Shown in pieces: positions 50,531 to 57,995 of a stretch of 64,000 nt of DNA. The first letter of the stretch is position 1. Every line of letters begins with the position of its first letter. Both the position numbers and the translations under genes were made by a program. Under the pieces are notes generated by a model that saw only the letters and a program-made list of their open reading frames with translations, did not search any database and had not been told where the DNA came from. Source of the stretch: an uncultured Eubacteriales bacterium (GTDB taxonomy: Bacteria > Bacillota > Clostridia > Oscillospirales > Oscillospiraceae); the NCBI GenBank assembly GCA_900543625.1, contig UQSF01000009.1, positions 32,090 through 96,089 of the forward strand, in the 5' to 3' direction.

Positions 50531-51550
50531 TCAGGCAGTTTCGTAGCCGTTTGGGTTCTGGGTCTGCCAGCGCCAGCTGTCGCGGCACATATCCTCGAGC
50601 GAGTAGTCCGCGCGCCAGCCGAGGATGCGCGCGCTCTTGTCCGGGCAGGCGTACACCGTCGGCAGGTCGCCCGCGCGGCGCGGCGCGATGCGGTAGGGCA
50701 CGTGCACATGGTTGGCCGCTTCAAAGGCGTGCACCATTTCGAGCACGCTGTAGCCCCGGCCGGTGCCGAGGTTAAAAATGCTCTCGCCCGTGTGCGCCGC
50801 CATGTAGGCGATGGCCGAGACGTGGCCGCGCGCAAGATCCATGACGTGGATATAGTCGCGCACGCCGGTGCCGTCGGGCGTGTCATAGTCGTCGCCGAAC
50901 ACGTTCAGGCACTCCAGCCGGCCGATGGCCGTCTGCGAGATGTAGGGCATGAGGTTGTTCGGCACGCCGCGCGGATCCTCGCCGATGAGGCCGCTCGGGT
51001 GCGCACCGATGGGGTTGAAGTAGCGCAGCAGCACGACCGACCAGCTCGGGTCAGCCACCACACAGTCGCGCAGGATCTGCTCGCAGACGTACTTCGTCCA
51101 GCCGTAGGGATTCGTGCAGCTGCCGGTGCGGGACGTCTCGTAGAGCGGCATGTCGTTGTCGCCGGAGTACACCGTCGCCGACGACGAGAAGATGATCTGC
51201 TTGACCCCGTGGTCGCGCATTGCCTCGCAGAGCGTGACGGTCGAGCCAAGGTTGTTGTCGTAATATTCCAGCGGCATATGCACCGACTCGCCCACGGCCT
51301 TGAGGCCGGCAAAATGGATGACACAGTCGATCTTCTGCTCGGTAAAAATGCGGTCGAGTCCGGCGCGGTCACGCACGTCCATCTGGTAGAACTTCAGGGG
51401 CTTGCCCGTGATCTGCTCGACCCGTCTGCCCGCCTCCGCGCTGCTGTTGACGAGATTGTCCACCACGACGACATCCATGCCCTGCTCGAGCAGCTCCACG
51501 CACGTGTGGCTGCCGATGTAGCCCATGCCGCCGGTCACCAATACGGTCAT
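50531..51550 (-). CDS. galE: UDP-glucose 4-epimerase
   Basis: A 339-aa short-chain dehydrogenase that interconverts UDP-glucose and UDP-galactose using bound NAD. It has the N-terminal GGMGYIGSH nucleotide motif, FSSSATVYSGD with the catalytic Ser/Thr, NPYGWTKYVCEQ (YxxxK) and LRYFNPIGAHPSGLIGEDP typical of GalE. It is a single gene between nrdD and the spoVT region and may feed cell-surface polysaccharide synthesis. Confidence 0.94.
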   Translation of the reverse strand: MTVLVTGGMGYIGSHTCVELLEQGMDVVVVDNLVNSSAEAGRRVEQITGKPLKFYQMDVRDRAGLDRIFTEQKIDCVIHFAGLKAVGESVHMPLEYYDNNLGSTVTLCEAMRDHGVKQIIFSSSATVYSGDNDMPLYETSRTGSCTNPYGWTKYVCEQILRDCVVADPSWSVVLLRYFNPIGAHPSGLIGEDPRGVPNNLMPYISQTAIGRLECLNVFGDDYDTPDGTGVRDYIHVMDLARGHVSAIAYMAAHTGESIFNLGTGRGYSVLEMVHAFEAANHVHVPYRIAPRRAGDLPTVYACPDKSARILGWRADYSLEDMCRDSWRWQTQNPNGYETA

Positions 51551-51743
51551 GCGCCGTACCTCCCTCTTGCTGCAGTATCGTTTGATTGCGTACCTTTTTA
51601 TTTTACATCAGAACGCCGCGAAGTTCAACGGTTTTCCTTTGCCAGAGTTTTGCCATGCGCGTGAATTTCCTGTCAATCCCTGATTTTACAGATTTCAGGC
51701 GATTTTATCTTGACTTTTCATCCCAGCTGGGCTAAACTGCAAC

Positions 51744-51986
51744 TACCATAGTGCAGTTGGGATGGCTGCGTACGCACTGTTTTTGTCCATTTGCGATCTG
51801 ACCCATCTCTTTTTTATCAATTCTTTTCTCTTTTATCTGATCTCTATTTACCGCGTTATCTACCATTGTTCTCCGCGATCGGCACGTTCATCCCGTCTCA
51901 GGATCAGGGCGCACCTGCAGCGTACAGGGCGCGCAATGGCTGCACGCATAGCGAAAGACCTCCGGGCGTACCCGGAGGTCTTTTTC
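51744..51986 (+). ncRNA. Candidate small RNA between galE and spoVT
   Basis: On the plus strand TTGACT (51710-51715), a 17-nt spacer and TAAACT (51733-51738) form a good promoter, with a CCCAGCTGGG palindrome in the spacer. The predicted transcript has no convincing ORF and ends after about 240 nt at an intrinsic terminator (AAAGACCTCCGGG / CCCGGAGGTCTTT, 51955-51984, then T residues). A 5' hairpin AACTGCA/TGCAGTT is visible. The terminator also serves the convergent spoVT gene, so it alone does not prove an RNA. I do not recognise a known family. Confidence 0.35.
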
Positions 51987-52001
51987 TGCTTTCGGTGGCT
52001 T

Positions 52002-52538
52002 TCAGCTCTCCATCTGCTTGCCGAGAAAGCCGGCGACCGCCTGCGCGAGCTTGCGCTCGGTTTCTCCGGCGGGGGCGCCGCCGCGCGCGGCGGCAAACAG
52101 CACGCAGCCGAGCACGTCGCCTTCGGAAAGGATAGGCGCGGCCACGGCCACGGCGTAGCGCTCATCGGTCTCGGTGACCGGCAGCGTGCAGGTATCGGCC
52201 GCATATTGGCCGCGCGCGGTCATGAGCTCCTCAAGCTCGCGGCTGACGCGCCGCTCGAGCAGCTCCCGCTTGCCGCCGCCGGCCACGGCAATGACGGTGT
52301 CTCGGTCGCACACGGCGGCGATCTCGCCAGTGGTCTTGTGCAGCGCATCGCAGATCTGCACGGCGAACTCAGACAACTCGCCCATCGGGGAATACTTCTT
52401 AAAAATGACCTGCCCGTCGGTATCGGTGTAGATCTCCAGCGGGTCGCCCTCGCGGATGCGCATGGTGCGGCGGATCTCCTTGGGGATGACCACGCGGCCG
52501 AGGTCGTCGATCCGGCGCACGATTCCGGTTGCCTTCAT
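52002..52538 (-). CDS. spoVT: Stage V sporulation protein T
   Basis: A 178-aa regulator. The N-terminal AbrB-type swapped-hairpin domain reads MKATGIVRRIDDLGRVVIPKEIRRTMRIREGDPLEI, and the C-terminal GAF-like domain ends GCVLFAAARGG. SpoVT tunes sigma-G-dependent genes in the forespore, so its presence indicates an endospore former. The ATG at 52538 follows AAGGAG. It is a single gene that shares a bidirectional terminator at 51955-51986. Confidence 0.95.
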   Translation of the reverse strand: MKATGIVRRIDDLGRVVIPKEIRRTMRIREGDPLEIYTDTDGQVIFKKYSPMGELSEFAVQICDALHKTTGEIAAVCDRDTVIAVAGGGKRELLERRVSRELEELMTARGQYAADTCTLPVTETDERYAVAVAAPILSEGDVLGCVLFAAARGGAPAGETERKLAQAVAGFLGKQMES

Positions 52539-52776
52539 ATTCTGAAAACTCCTTTGCTCTGTTTTGCGTTTCGGCAACCCTATTTTCTGCAAATTCCGGT
52601 AATCTATGCAGGCCGTGCCGCGCAAGGGCGTTTTCGTTTTTTCTTTGCGACACTGTCGAGCACATCACAACGTAAAGTCGCCGCTTGCGCGCAATTTCGT
52701 TGTAAAGCTTTTCTTGTATCAATGATATCGTCGGCTTGCCGCCTTCATCCCGTATGCAGTGGTTCCCATCATGATC

Positions 52777-52814
52777 AAACAGCCGGCTGGCCAAATGACC
52801 AACCGGCTGTTTTT
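52777..52814 (+). terminator. Intrinsic terminator upstream of the CRISPR relic
   Basis: The arms AAACAGCCGG / CCGGCTGTTT, extended by a short imperfect inner stem, are followed by TTTT. It would end plus-strand transcription coming from the 52600-52770 gap. That gap has no gene I can support. Confidence 0.7.
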
Positions 52815-52834
52815 CAGAAGGGAGCGGAATCAAA

Positions 52835-52979
52835 TCACGGGTGCGTGGATTGAAATCGACTACAACAAGTGGTCCGACCGGGGCTATGCCGTCGCGCCCC
52901 GCAAGGGGCGCGTGGATTGAAATTTGGTATGTCTCGAACTGGGTACGCTGGTTGGTCGTCGCGCCCCGCAAGGGGCGCG
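52835..52979 (+). CRISPR. Relic type I-C-like CRISPR array with two spacers
   Basis: One complete 33-nt repeat (52891-52923) begins GTCGCGCCCC, has the stem GCGCCCC-GCAA-GGGGCGC and ends GTGGATTGAAAT, the form of type I-C repeats. To its left a degenerate repeat keeps only the 3' part (GCGTGGATTGAAAT, ending 52856). To its right a third repeat keeps its first 22 nt (52958-52979) and then runs into repeat element E. The two spacers (52857-52890 and 52924-52957) are both 34 nt. No cas gene is in the window, so this is an orphan remnant. Confidence 0.85.
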
Positions 52980-53113
52980 GCGAAAGAAAATCCCATCCTT
53001 TTCTCCGGCGCTACGTGCGGCGAAGAAAATATTTCTCGGCCTGCAACCGTGCGCGCGGCAGGCCGACAGGTTTTCCGGCAAAAACACACCGGGGCGGTCA
53101 TAGACCGCCCCGG
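52980..53113 (+). repeat. Multi-hairpin intergenic element, truncated copy E, fused to the CRISPR repeat
   Basis: Starting at GGCGAAAGAAAATC right after the truncated CRISPR repeat, this copy keeps the core stem (TTTTCTCC...GAAGAAAA with loop CGGCGCTACGTGCGG) and the CTCGGCCTGCAA segment. It then diverges before the hairpin CCGGGGCGGTC/GACCGCCCCGG (53089-53113), which probably terminates the 51-aa gene on the minus strand. The GTCAAAAAG palindrome is missing. Confidence 0.65.
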
Positions 53114-53152
53114 CTCGTTGTATTCCCGGGGGCGCGTCCCCCGCTGTGCGCG

Positions 53153-53308
53153 TCAGATCTGCTCCTCGACGTCCTTGGCGTCGTGGTATGCGATGAGCGC
53201 GTTGTAGATCTTTTCGATGAGCTTCATGTCCGCGTTGGTCATGTATGCCAGAAACAGCAGACCAAAAAGCGCGGCGAGCACGATGAGCACGATCCAATAC
53301 CAAGCCAT
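53153..53308 (-). CDS. Small single-pass membrane protein downstream of the dehydratase genes
   Basis: A 51-aa protein starting MAWYWIVLIVLAALFGLLFLAYM, one membrane helix, followed by a charged tail KLIEKIYNALIAYHDAKDVEEQI. The ribosome site AAGGAGG lies 8 nt before the ATG. It follows the second dehydratase subunit gene by 12 nt on the same strand and precedes a terminator, so it is probably the last gene of that operon. I recognise no family. It may anchor or assist the dehydratase. Confidence 0.7.
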   Translation of the reverse strand: MAWYWIVLIVLAALFGLLFLAYMTNADMKLIEKIYNALIAYHDAKDVEEQI

Positions 53309-53320
53309 GTTCGTTCCTCC

Positions 53321-54889
53321 TTACCAGCTGAGTGCGTCTTCGTAATCCAACAGAGTGGGGTCAAGCGGCTTCTCGTTGAGCACCGTGACCATGTACTGGC
53401 TGAACGCCTCGCGCATCTCGCGGCGCGAGACCGTGCGCGGGTCCATGACGTCGTGCGGGATCCAGATGAGGTGGATGCCGCGCTCGCGCGCCTGGTCCTC
53501 GAACAGACCGTGCAGACCGCCGACGTTCTTGCACGACACGTGGTCGTACATGATGACGATGTTCGTGTGGAACTTCTCGCACATCTTCCAGCACTCGTCG
53601 AGCAGGTTGACATAGCCGCCGTTGGTGTGCGAGCGCATCATCATCTTCTCGTAGCAGCGCGCGAGATCGGCCAGCGCCTGCTCCTTGTCGCCGATGGTGA
53701 TGGGCAGGTAGCTGAGCATGGCCTCCATGTCGTTGACGCAGGTGACGCCCCAGCAGTGCTGCGTCCAGTAGGTGAAGTTGGTATAGTAGTGCGCGGGGCA
53801 CGCCCAGACGAGGCAGCGGTATTTCGGCTTGGGCGCGTTGGTTGCCTTGTCCTGCTCGTAGCCCTTGAGCATCATCTTCGTGACGCGCAGGTCCGTCTTG
53901 TGCATGAACTTGTCCATGCACGCCGCCGCCTGGAACTCATATTCGCGCTGCAGCGCCAGCGCCGCGCCGCAGACCTGCGGGTGGTCGGTGCAGTTGACGT
54001 CCCACTTTTCGACCATGCAGCGCGAGGTGTCGTTGTACATCTCGGCGTTTTTCCAGAAGGCATCCCAGTCCCACTTGACGCCGAACTGCTGCTCGAGAAA
54101 TTCGATGCCCTTCTTGAGGTTCTTGACCGCGTAGGTCTGCACCTCCGGCTCGTTGACACGCTGCGGCGGCGTGATCTGGAACGAGGGCAGGTCCTTGAAG
54201 TGCCGCGTGAGGATGTTCGTCTGCGAGATCGCGCCGTCGCACGGCATCGTGCCGGTGAAGTAGCACTTGCCGACGCGCGGATAGTCGTCCACCACGGCGA
54301 CGCCGCACTCGGCGGCGGGCTCGGGGCAGACGTCCGCCGGCAGACCGAGGTGCTCCATGGCGTCGATGTAGAACATACTGGCGTTCTGGTCGACCTCCGA
54401 CGGCAGACCGACGGCGAACATGGCGATGTCGATCCACTTCACGGTGGGGAAGCCCATCATGATCAGGTGCGGGGTCATCTCGTCGAACATGACGGTGTTC
54501 TCGCGCAGCTTTGCCGCGCGCTTGCTGTTGGGGCGCAGGTTTTTATCGCGCACGATGATGTCGCGCACGCCGAGGACGGAGTTGTGCAGCACGGAGAAAA
54601 ACTGGTTGTGCGCATAGCGCAGCTCCTTGCCGCGCAGACCCATGGTATGGCGGTCAACCATGTGCGCCGCGGTGAGGTAGGACACCATCCAGCGGTAGCG
54701 CAGCATGGCCTTGACCATCAGGATCGGGTGGCAGCCGAGCTTTGCGGCCATGAAGCCGTAGAGATAGAGCCAGCGGAAGAAATCATAAAACGTGTCCCGG
54801 AAGCCGCGCCATTCGCGGGCGCGGAAGGCGCGGTGCTCGGCGGAATAGAAGCGGCCGAGGCCCTTGCCGGTTTTGGGGTTATAGGCCAT
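53321..54889 (-). CDS. 2-hydroxyacyl-CoA dehydratase family protein, larger subunit
   Basis: A 522-aa protein of the HgdA/HgdB/BadD superfamily, which uses a [4Fe-4S] cluster for ketyl-radical dehydration or reduction of acyl-CoA. Family-like features include GTMPCDGAISQTNIL near residue 215 and a C-terminal WIPHDVMDP. Other cysteines are spread through the chain. The ATG at 54889 (MAYNPKTGKG) has AAGGAGG upstream and lies 1 nt after the preceding stop; an in-frame start at 54916 would overlap that gene. No HgdC-type ATPase activator is nearby. The substrate is unknown. Confidence 0.78.
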   Translation of the reverse strand: MAYNPKTGKGLGRFYSAEHRAFRAREWRGFRDTFYDFFRWLYLYGFMAAKLGCHPILMVKAMLRYRWMVSYLTAAHMVDRHTMGLRGKELRYAHNQFFSVLHNSVLGVRDIIVRDKNLRPNSKRAAKLRENTVMFDEMTPHLIMMGFPTVKWIDIAMFAVGLPSEVDQNASMFYIDAMEHLGLPADVCPEPAAECGVAVVDDYPRVGKCYFTGTMPCDGAISQTNILTRHFKDLPSFQITPPQRVNEPEVQTYAVKNLKKGIEFLEQQFGVKWDWDAFWKNAEMYNDTSRCMVEKWDVNCTDHPQVCGAALALQREYEFQAAACMDKFMHKTDLRVTKMMLKGYEQDKATNAPKPKYRCLVWACPAHYYTNFTYWTQHCWGVTCVNDMEAMLSYLPITIGDKEQALADLARCYEKMMMRSHTNGGYVNLLDECWKMCEKFHTNIVIMYDHVSCKNVGGLHGLFEDQARERGIHLIWIPHDVMDPRTVSRREMREAFSQYMVTVLNEKPLDPTLLDYEDALSW

Positions 54890-54890
54890 G

Positions 54891-56096
54891 TCAGTTGTCC
54901 TCCTTTTGCGCTGCACGCAGCTGCTTCATTTCCAGGCTCTCCACGAAGGCCTGCACGCGCGTGCGCAGCTGACCGCTCTGCCCCGCGATGTAGGGGCGGT
55001 CGATGGAGAGGATGTGGATGCCGTAATCACGCGGCATGACCTGGTTTGCGATCACGCGCTCATACGACCAGTAGGTGCAGAACTTCATCTGCTCGTAGAT
55101 CGCGCCGTCGGCCTTGAAGTCGTGCACGAGCTGGGCGACGTGGTCGTTGCGGTACTGGACGCGGTGCAGCGCGCTCTGGCGCGGGCACTCGGTGTGCTGC
55201 AGATACCAGCGGCACACCTGCGTGAGCGCATCCTCGCCGTCCGTGAGCACGATCTCCTGACGGCCGGGGAAGCTGCCATAGCAGTAGCGGTCGGCGACTA
55301 CCAGCGCGCCGCAGCTCTCGATGAGCCGGATCAGATCCGGGTCGTCGATCTCAGAGCCGACGACGGCGACGCGCACACGGTAGTTTTTCTGCGCATCGAC
55401 CTCGCGCGTCTTTACCTCGGCGAGCGTCTCGCGCAGCAGCGGCAGGATCAGCCGCTTCGGGCAGACGTAGCTCACGAGCACCAGCACGGCGTATTCATAG
55501 CCCGTGATGGGCGGGTTGTCGAGCTTGCGCGTCTCGCCGATCTCGGTGAGGATGCGGCAGACCTCGTTGTGCTCGCTGACTGCGGCGCGGATGGCGGCGT
55601 CCGAGGTGTCGACGCCGTAGTTTTCGCGCATGGGCTTGAGGATCTTGCGCGAGACCTGCTCGCAGATGTGCTCGACACAGTCCTCATCGTCGGAATACGG
55701 GATGTCGAGGTTGCAGTAGAAGAATTTGTCCTTGTCCGCACCCTGCGCGTGCATGATCTCCATGTTCTCGATGGCGCGGTTGTTGGCCTCGCACACGTCG
55801 ACGCCCGCCATGGCGTGCAGGAAGCTGTAGTTGCCCTCGAGCGCGCGCTCGAGGATGGCGCGGGAAAACTCGCAGCTGTTGTTGGCCATGTAATAGGTGG
55901 CCAGCTCCATGGACGTGGTGTGCGGCGCGCGCAGACGCACCGAGAAGCAGCTGCCCAGATTCAGCAGCACCTCCGGCGCGTGAAAGCAGGTATAGCCGAT
56001 CGCCAGATCCCCTTCCGCTTCGGCCTGACGGACGAGCTCGTTGTGTGCATCGTCCAGCAGGCGCTCAAAATACATCAAATGCTTCAGTTCCTTCAT
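54891..56096 (-). CDS. 2-hydroxyacyl-CoA dehydratase family protein, smaller subunit
   Basis: A 401-aa protein. GYTCFHAPEVLLNLGSCFSVRLRAPHTTSMELATYY and ANNSCEFSRAILERALEGNYSFLHAMAGVDVCEANNRAI follow the HgdB-type pattern in which cysteines ligate the cluster. It precedes the larger subunit gene by 1 nt, so the two likely form a heterodimer. A TGTCAG-N5-CTGACA operator lies 41 nt upstream of its start, and a TetR gene lies beyond that. Confidence 0.8.
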   Translation of the reverse strand: MKELKHLMYFERLLDDAHNELVRQAEAEGDLAIGYTCFHAPEVLLNLGSCFSVRLRAPHTTSMELATYYMANNSCEFSRAILERALEGNYSFLHAMAGVDVCEANNRAIENMEIMHAQGADKDKFFYCNLDIPYSDDEDCVEHICEQVSRKILKPMRENYGVDTSDAAIRAAVSEHNEVCRILTEIGETRKLDNPPITGYEYAVLVLVSYVCPKRLILPLLRETLAEVKTREVDAQKNYRVRVAVVGSEIDDPDLIRLIESCGALVVADRYCYGSFPGRQEIVLTDGEDALTQVCRWYLQHTECPRQSALHRVQYRNDHVAQLVHDFKADGAIYEQMKFCTYWSYERVIANQVMPRDYGIHILSIDRPYIAGQSGQLRTRVQAFVESLEMKQLRAAQKEDN

Positions 56097-56136
56097 TGCG
56101 GCCCTTCTTTCTTTGGATTTCTATCTTCCTTCTCCG

Positions 56137-56161
56137 CTTGTGTCAGCCATACTGACACAAG
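56137..56161 (-). promoter_or_regulatory. Extended TetR operator before the dehydratase genes
   Basis: The inverted repeat CTTGTGTCAG-CCATA-CTGACACAAG has perfect 10-bp arms, the longest of the three TGTCAG-N5-CTGACA sites in the window. An ATCCCGA/TCGGGAT hairpin (56176-56193) separates it from the TetR stop codon. I could not fix a -35/-10 pair, so the genes may be transcribed from the TetR promoter or from a weak local one. Confidence 0.75.
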
Positions 56162-56207
56162 TGGGTATACACAAATCCCGATGGCTCGGGATCTGCTGTG
56201 TATGTGG

Positions 56208-56840
56208 TTATTTGCCGCTGAGCGCGCGCACGAACATCCGGCTCAGGTGGCGCATCCGGCTGTCGTAATCGAGCGCGCCCGCGCTCGGCGAGCCGCCGAT
56301 GGACAGGCGCTGCATGATGCCGAGGATCGCGTCGTAGGAGTTGTAGTAGATCTCCCGCACATCGACATCCGGGCTGATCGAGCCGTCGGCGAGCCCCTTG
56401 CGAATCGCCTTGGCCATCGGGCCGCCGGAGGTCTCAAACGGTTCGGGCGGCTGGTTTTTGATCTCGTGGAGCCTGCCCGCGGTGTGCAGCGTCAGCTCCG
56501 CGTCGAGCGTGAAGCGCATCCCGTTCGGGTCGAGGTGATAGAGCTGAGAATAGCAGATGAGGACGTTTTCCGCGTCCTGCAGGCCGGTCGTGCCGCCGCC
56601 GGACGCCGCGTGGGACATCCGGTCGATGCGCTCGAGGATGCGGTTCCAGTAGAGCAGGGACGCGGCCAGGACCAGATCGGCCTTGGTCTCAAAGTAGCGA
56701 AAGACCGACCGCTCGGTGAGTCCGGAGCGCAGCGCGATGTCTGCGACCTTGGTCTTTTCGATCCCGTTGGCCAGAAAACAGTCCAGCGCGACCTCCGTGA
56801 CCAGCCGGATATTCTTTTCTCTCTGCTCCTCGTGCGGCAA
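56208..56840 (-). CDS. TetR/AcrR family transcriptional regulator (paralogue of the gene at 6348)
   Basis: A 210-aa regulator. The helix-turn-helix reads IEKTKVADIALRSGLTERSVFRYF. The ligand domain is clearly related to that of the TetR encoded at 6348-6986, including FTLDAELTLHTAGR, RKGLADGS and YYNSYDAILGIMQRLS. The ATG at 56840 lies 24 nt downstream of a TGTCAG-N5-CTGACA operator, so it probably represses itself and the dehydratase genes. Both TetR proteins may bind the same sites. Confidence 0.9.
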   Translation of the reverse strand: MPHEEQREKNIRLVTEVALDCFLANGIEKTKVADIALRSGLTERSVFRYFETKADLVLAASLLYWNRILERIDRMSHAASGGGTTGLQDAENVLICYSQLYHLDPNGMRFTLDAELTLHTAGRLHEIKNQPPEPFETSGGPMAKAIRKGLADGSISPDVDVREIYYNSYDAILGIMQRLSIGGSPSAGALDYDSRMRHLSRMFVRALSGK

Positions 56841-56863
56841 GTGCGTTCGCCTCCTCTTCGTTT

Positions 56864-56914
56864 TGTCAGTTTCGCTGACAGATGCAGTGTACTGCGAAAA
56901 GCGAAGAATGTCAA
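56864..56914 (-). promoter_or_regulatory. Promoter and operator of the second TetR gene
   Basis: On the minus strand TTGACA (56914-56909), 17 nt and TACACT (56891-56886) form the promoter. Five nt later comes TGTCAG-CGAAA-CTGACA (56880-56864). The -10-to-operator distance is exactly that seen at 6300-6306 for the first TetR gene. Confidence 0.8.
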
Positions 56915-56939
56915 GCCCTTAACAGGCTATATGAGAAAG

Positions 56940-57009
56940 AAACTGTGCCGCCCAGAGCTCTGAGCGGCACAGTTTCCGGCCTGTCAAAAAGTATTACTTT
57001 TTGACAGGC
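56940..57009 (-). repeat. Terminator hairpin plus palindrome (copy F), end of the lic operon
   Basis: On the minus strand, 5 nt after the LicB-like stop, comes a perfect 31-bp palindrome with arms GCCTGTCAAAAAGTA (57009-56979). A terminator hairpin follows with arms AAACTGTGCCGC / GCGGCACAGTTT (56975-56940) and a T-rich tail. The palindrome is that of the multi-hairpin elements, but the core is absent and the order relative to the terminator is reversed. Confidence 0.7.
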
Positions 57010-57014
57010 TTGCG

Positions 57015-57965
57015 TTATGCTTTGCTTTTGGAAAAGAGGTCCTTGCCGTCGGCCGCGGTCAGAATGCCGCAGACGATGACGATGAGCGCGCAGATGATCG
57101 TCGTCGGCGTGAGCACGCTCGTGTCGCCGAGGAACACCGCCGTGAAGAAGATCGCCCAGGCGGCATAGGTGACGTTGAGCGCCATGGACTTCGACGCGCC
57201 GATCGCGGCGATCGCGCGGTAGTAGCACAGGTAGGACAGCGTGGCGAAAAACGCCGCGATCGCGATGACGGGCAGCAGCCAGCCGGTGCCGGAGGTGAAC
57301 AGGCTCACCGTGAAGCCCCAGCCGTGCAGCAGGGGCAGCAGCACGATGCCGTAGACCAGTGCCGAGGTGGTCTGGCGGATCTGCAGGGCATATTCGTCCT
57401 TCACGTCGGGGTCCTGCATACATTTGGCGAGGATGACCGCCTCGATGCCCCAGCCGAAGGCGCACATCATCGCGCCGACGATGCCGAGCCAGAAGTCGGT
57501 GATGTTCAGCTCCGGCGAGTAGCTCAGACCGTAGACGCCCAGCAGCGTCGCCAGCAGGAAGATCCAGCGGTACCACTGCATCTTTTCCTTGAGGAAGAAA
57601 TAGGCGAGGATCGCGCCGATCGCGGGAAAGACCGCGCTGGCGACCGCGCCGATGGACGCGCCCATGTAGTTGATGGCGAGCACGTAGCCCGTCATGCCGA
57701 TCGGTCCGCCGATGACGGCGGCGAGCATGACGAACTTGCCGCTCTTGGTCTTGAAGGCGGCCTTGTAGACATTTTTGAGGTTGCCGCGCACGCCGTTATA
57801 CAGCGTCGCCCAGAGCGCGGAAAACGCGTCGTGGATGAAGGTGCTCACAAACGGCGCGAGGAAGATCGCCTGCTCGGTCGAGATAAACGGCGTCATCGAC
57901 AGCGCGATGCCGAGGATGATGGTCTCCACCGCCCAGGTCGCGCCCGCTGCAATACCATAAAACAT
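57015..57965 (-). CDS. licB: LicB-like DMT family transporter (probable choline uptake)
   Basis: A 316-aa, ten-helix protein of the drug/metabolite transporter superfamily with two EamA-type halves (GASIGAVASAVFPAIGAILAYF; GASKSMALNVTYAAWAIFF). The function is suggested mainly by position: it follows choline kinase-like and cytidylyltransferase-like genes, as in lic loci of Streptococcus and Haemophilus, where LicB imports choline. Another small amine is possible. It ends the operon. Confidence 0.72.
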   Translation of the reverse strand: MFYGIAAGATWAVETIILGIALSMTPFISTEQAIFLAPFVSTFIHDAFSALWATLYNGVRGNLKNVYKAAFKTKSGKFVMLAAVIGGPIGMTGYVLAINYMGASIGAVASAVFPAIGAILAYFFLKEKMQWYRWIFLLATLLGVYGLSYSPELNITDFWLGIVGAMMCAFGWGIEAVILAKCMQDPDVKDEYALQIRQTTSALVYGIVLLPLLHGWGFTVSLFTSGTGWLLPVIAIAAFFATLSYLCYYRAIAAIGASKSMALNVTYAAWAIFFTAVFLGDTSVLTPTTIICALIVIVCGILTAADGKDLFSKSKA

Positions 57966-57995
57966 AGCTTTTGTTCCTTTCTGCGCTTGCTGCGC

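Noticed and set aside
51762..52001. A plus-strand ORF starting at 51762 as a gene.
   Set aside because: The N-terminal hydrophobic run has no ribosome site, and the frame continues antisense through spoVT.
54889..54916. Earlier start of the larger dehydratase subunit at 54916.
   Set aside because: The ATG at 54889 has a perfect AAGGAGG site and sits 1 nt after the preceding stop. The longer form would overlap that gene without its own ribosome site.
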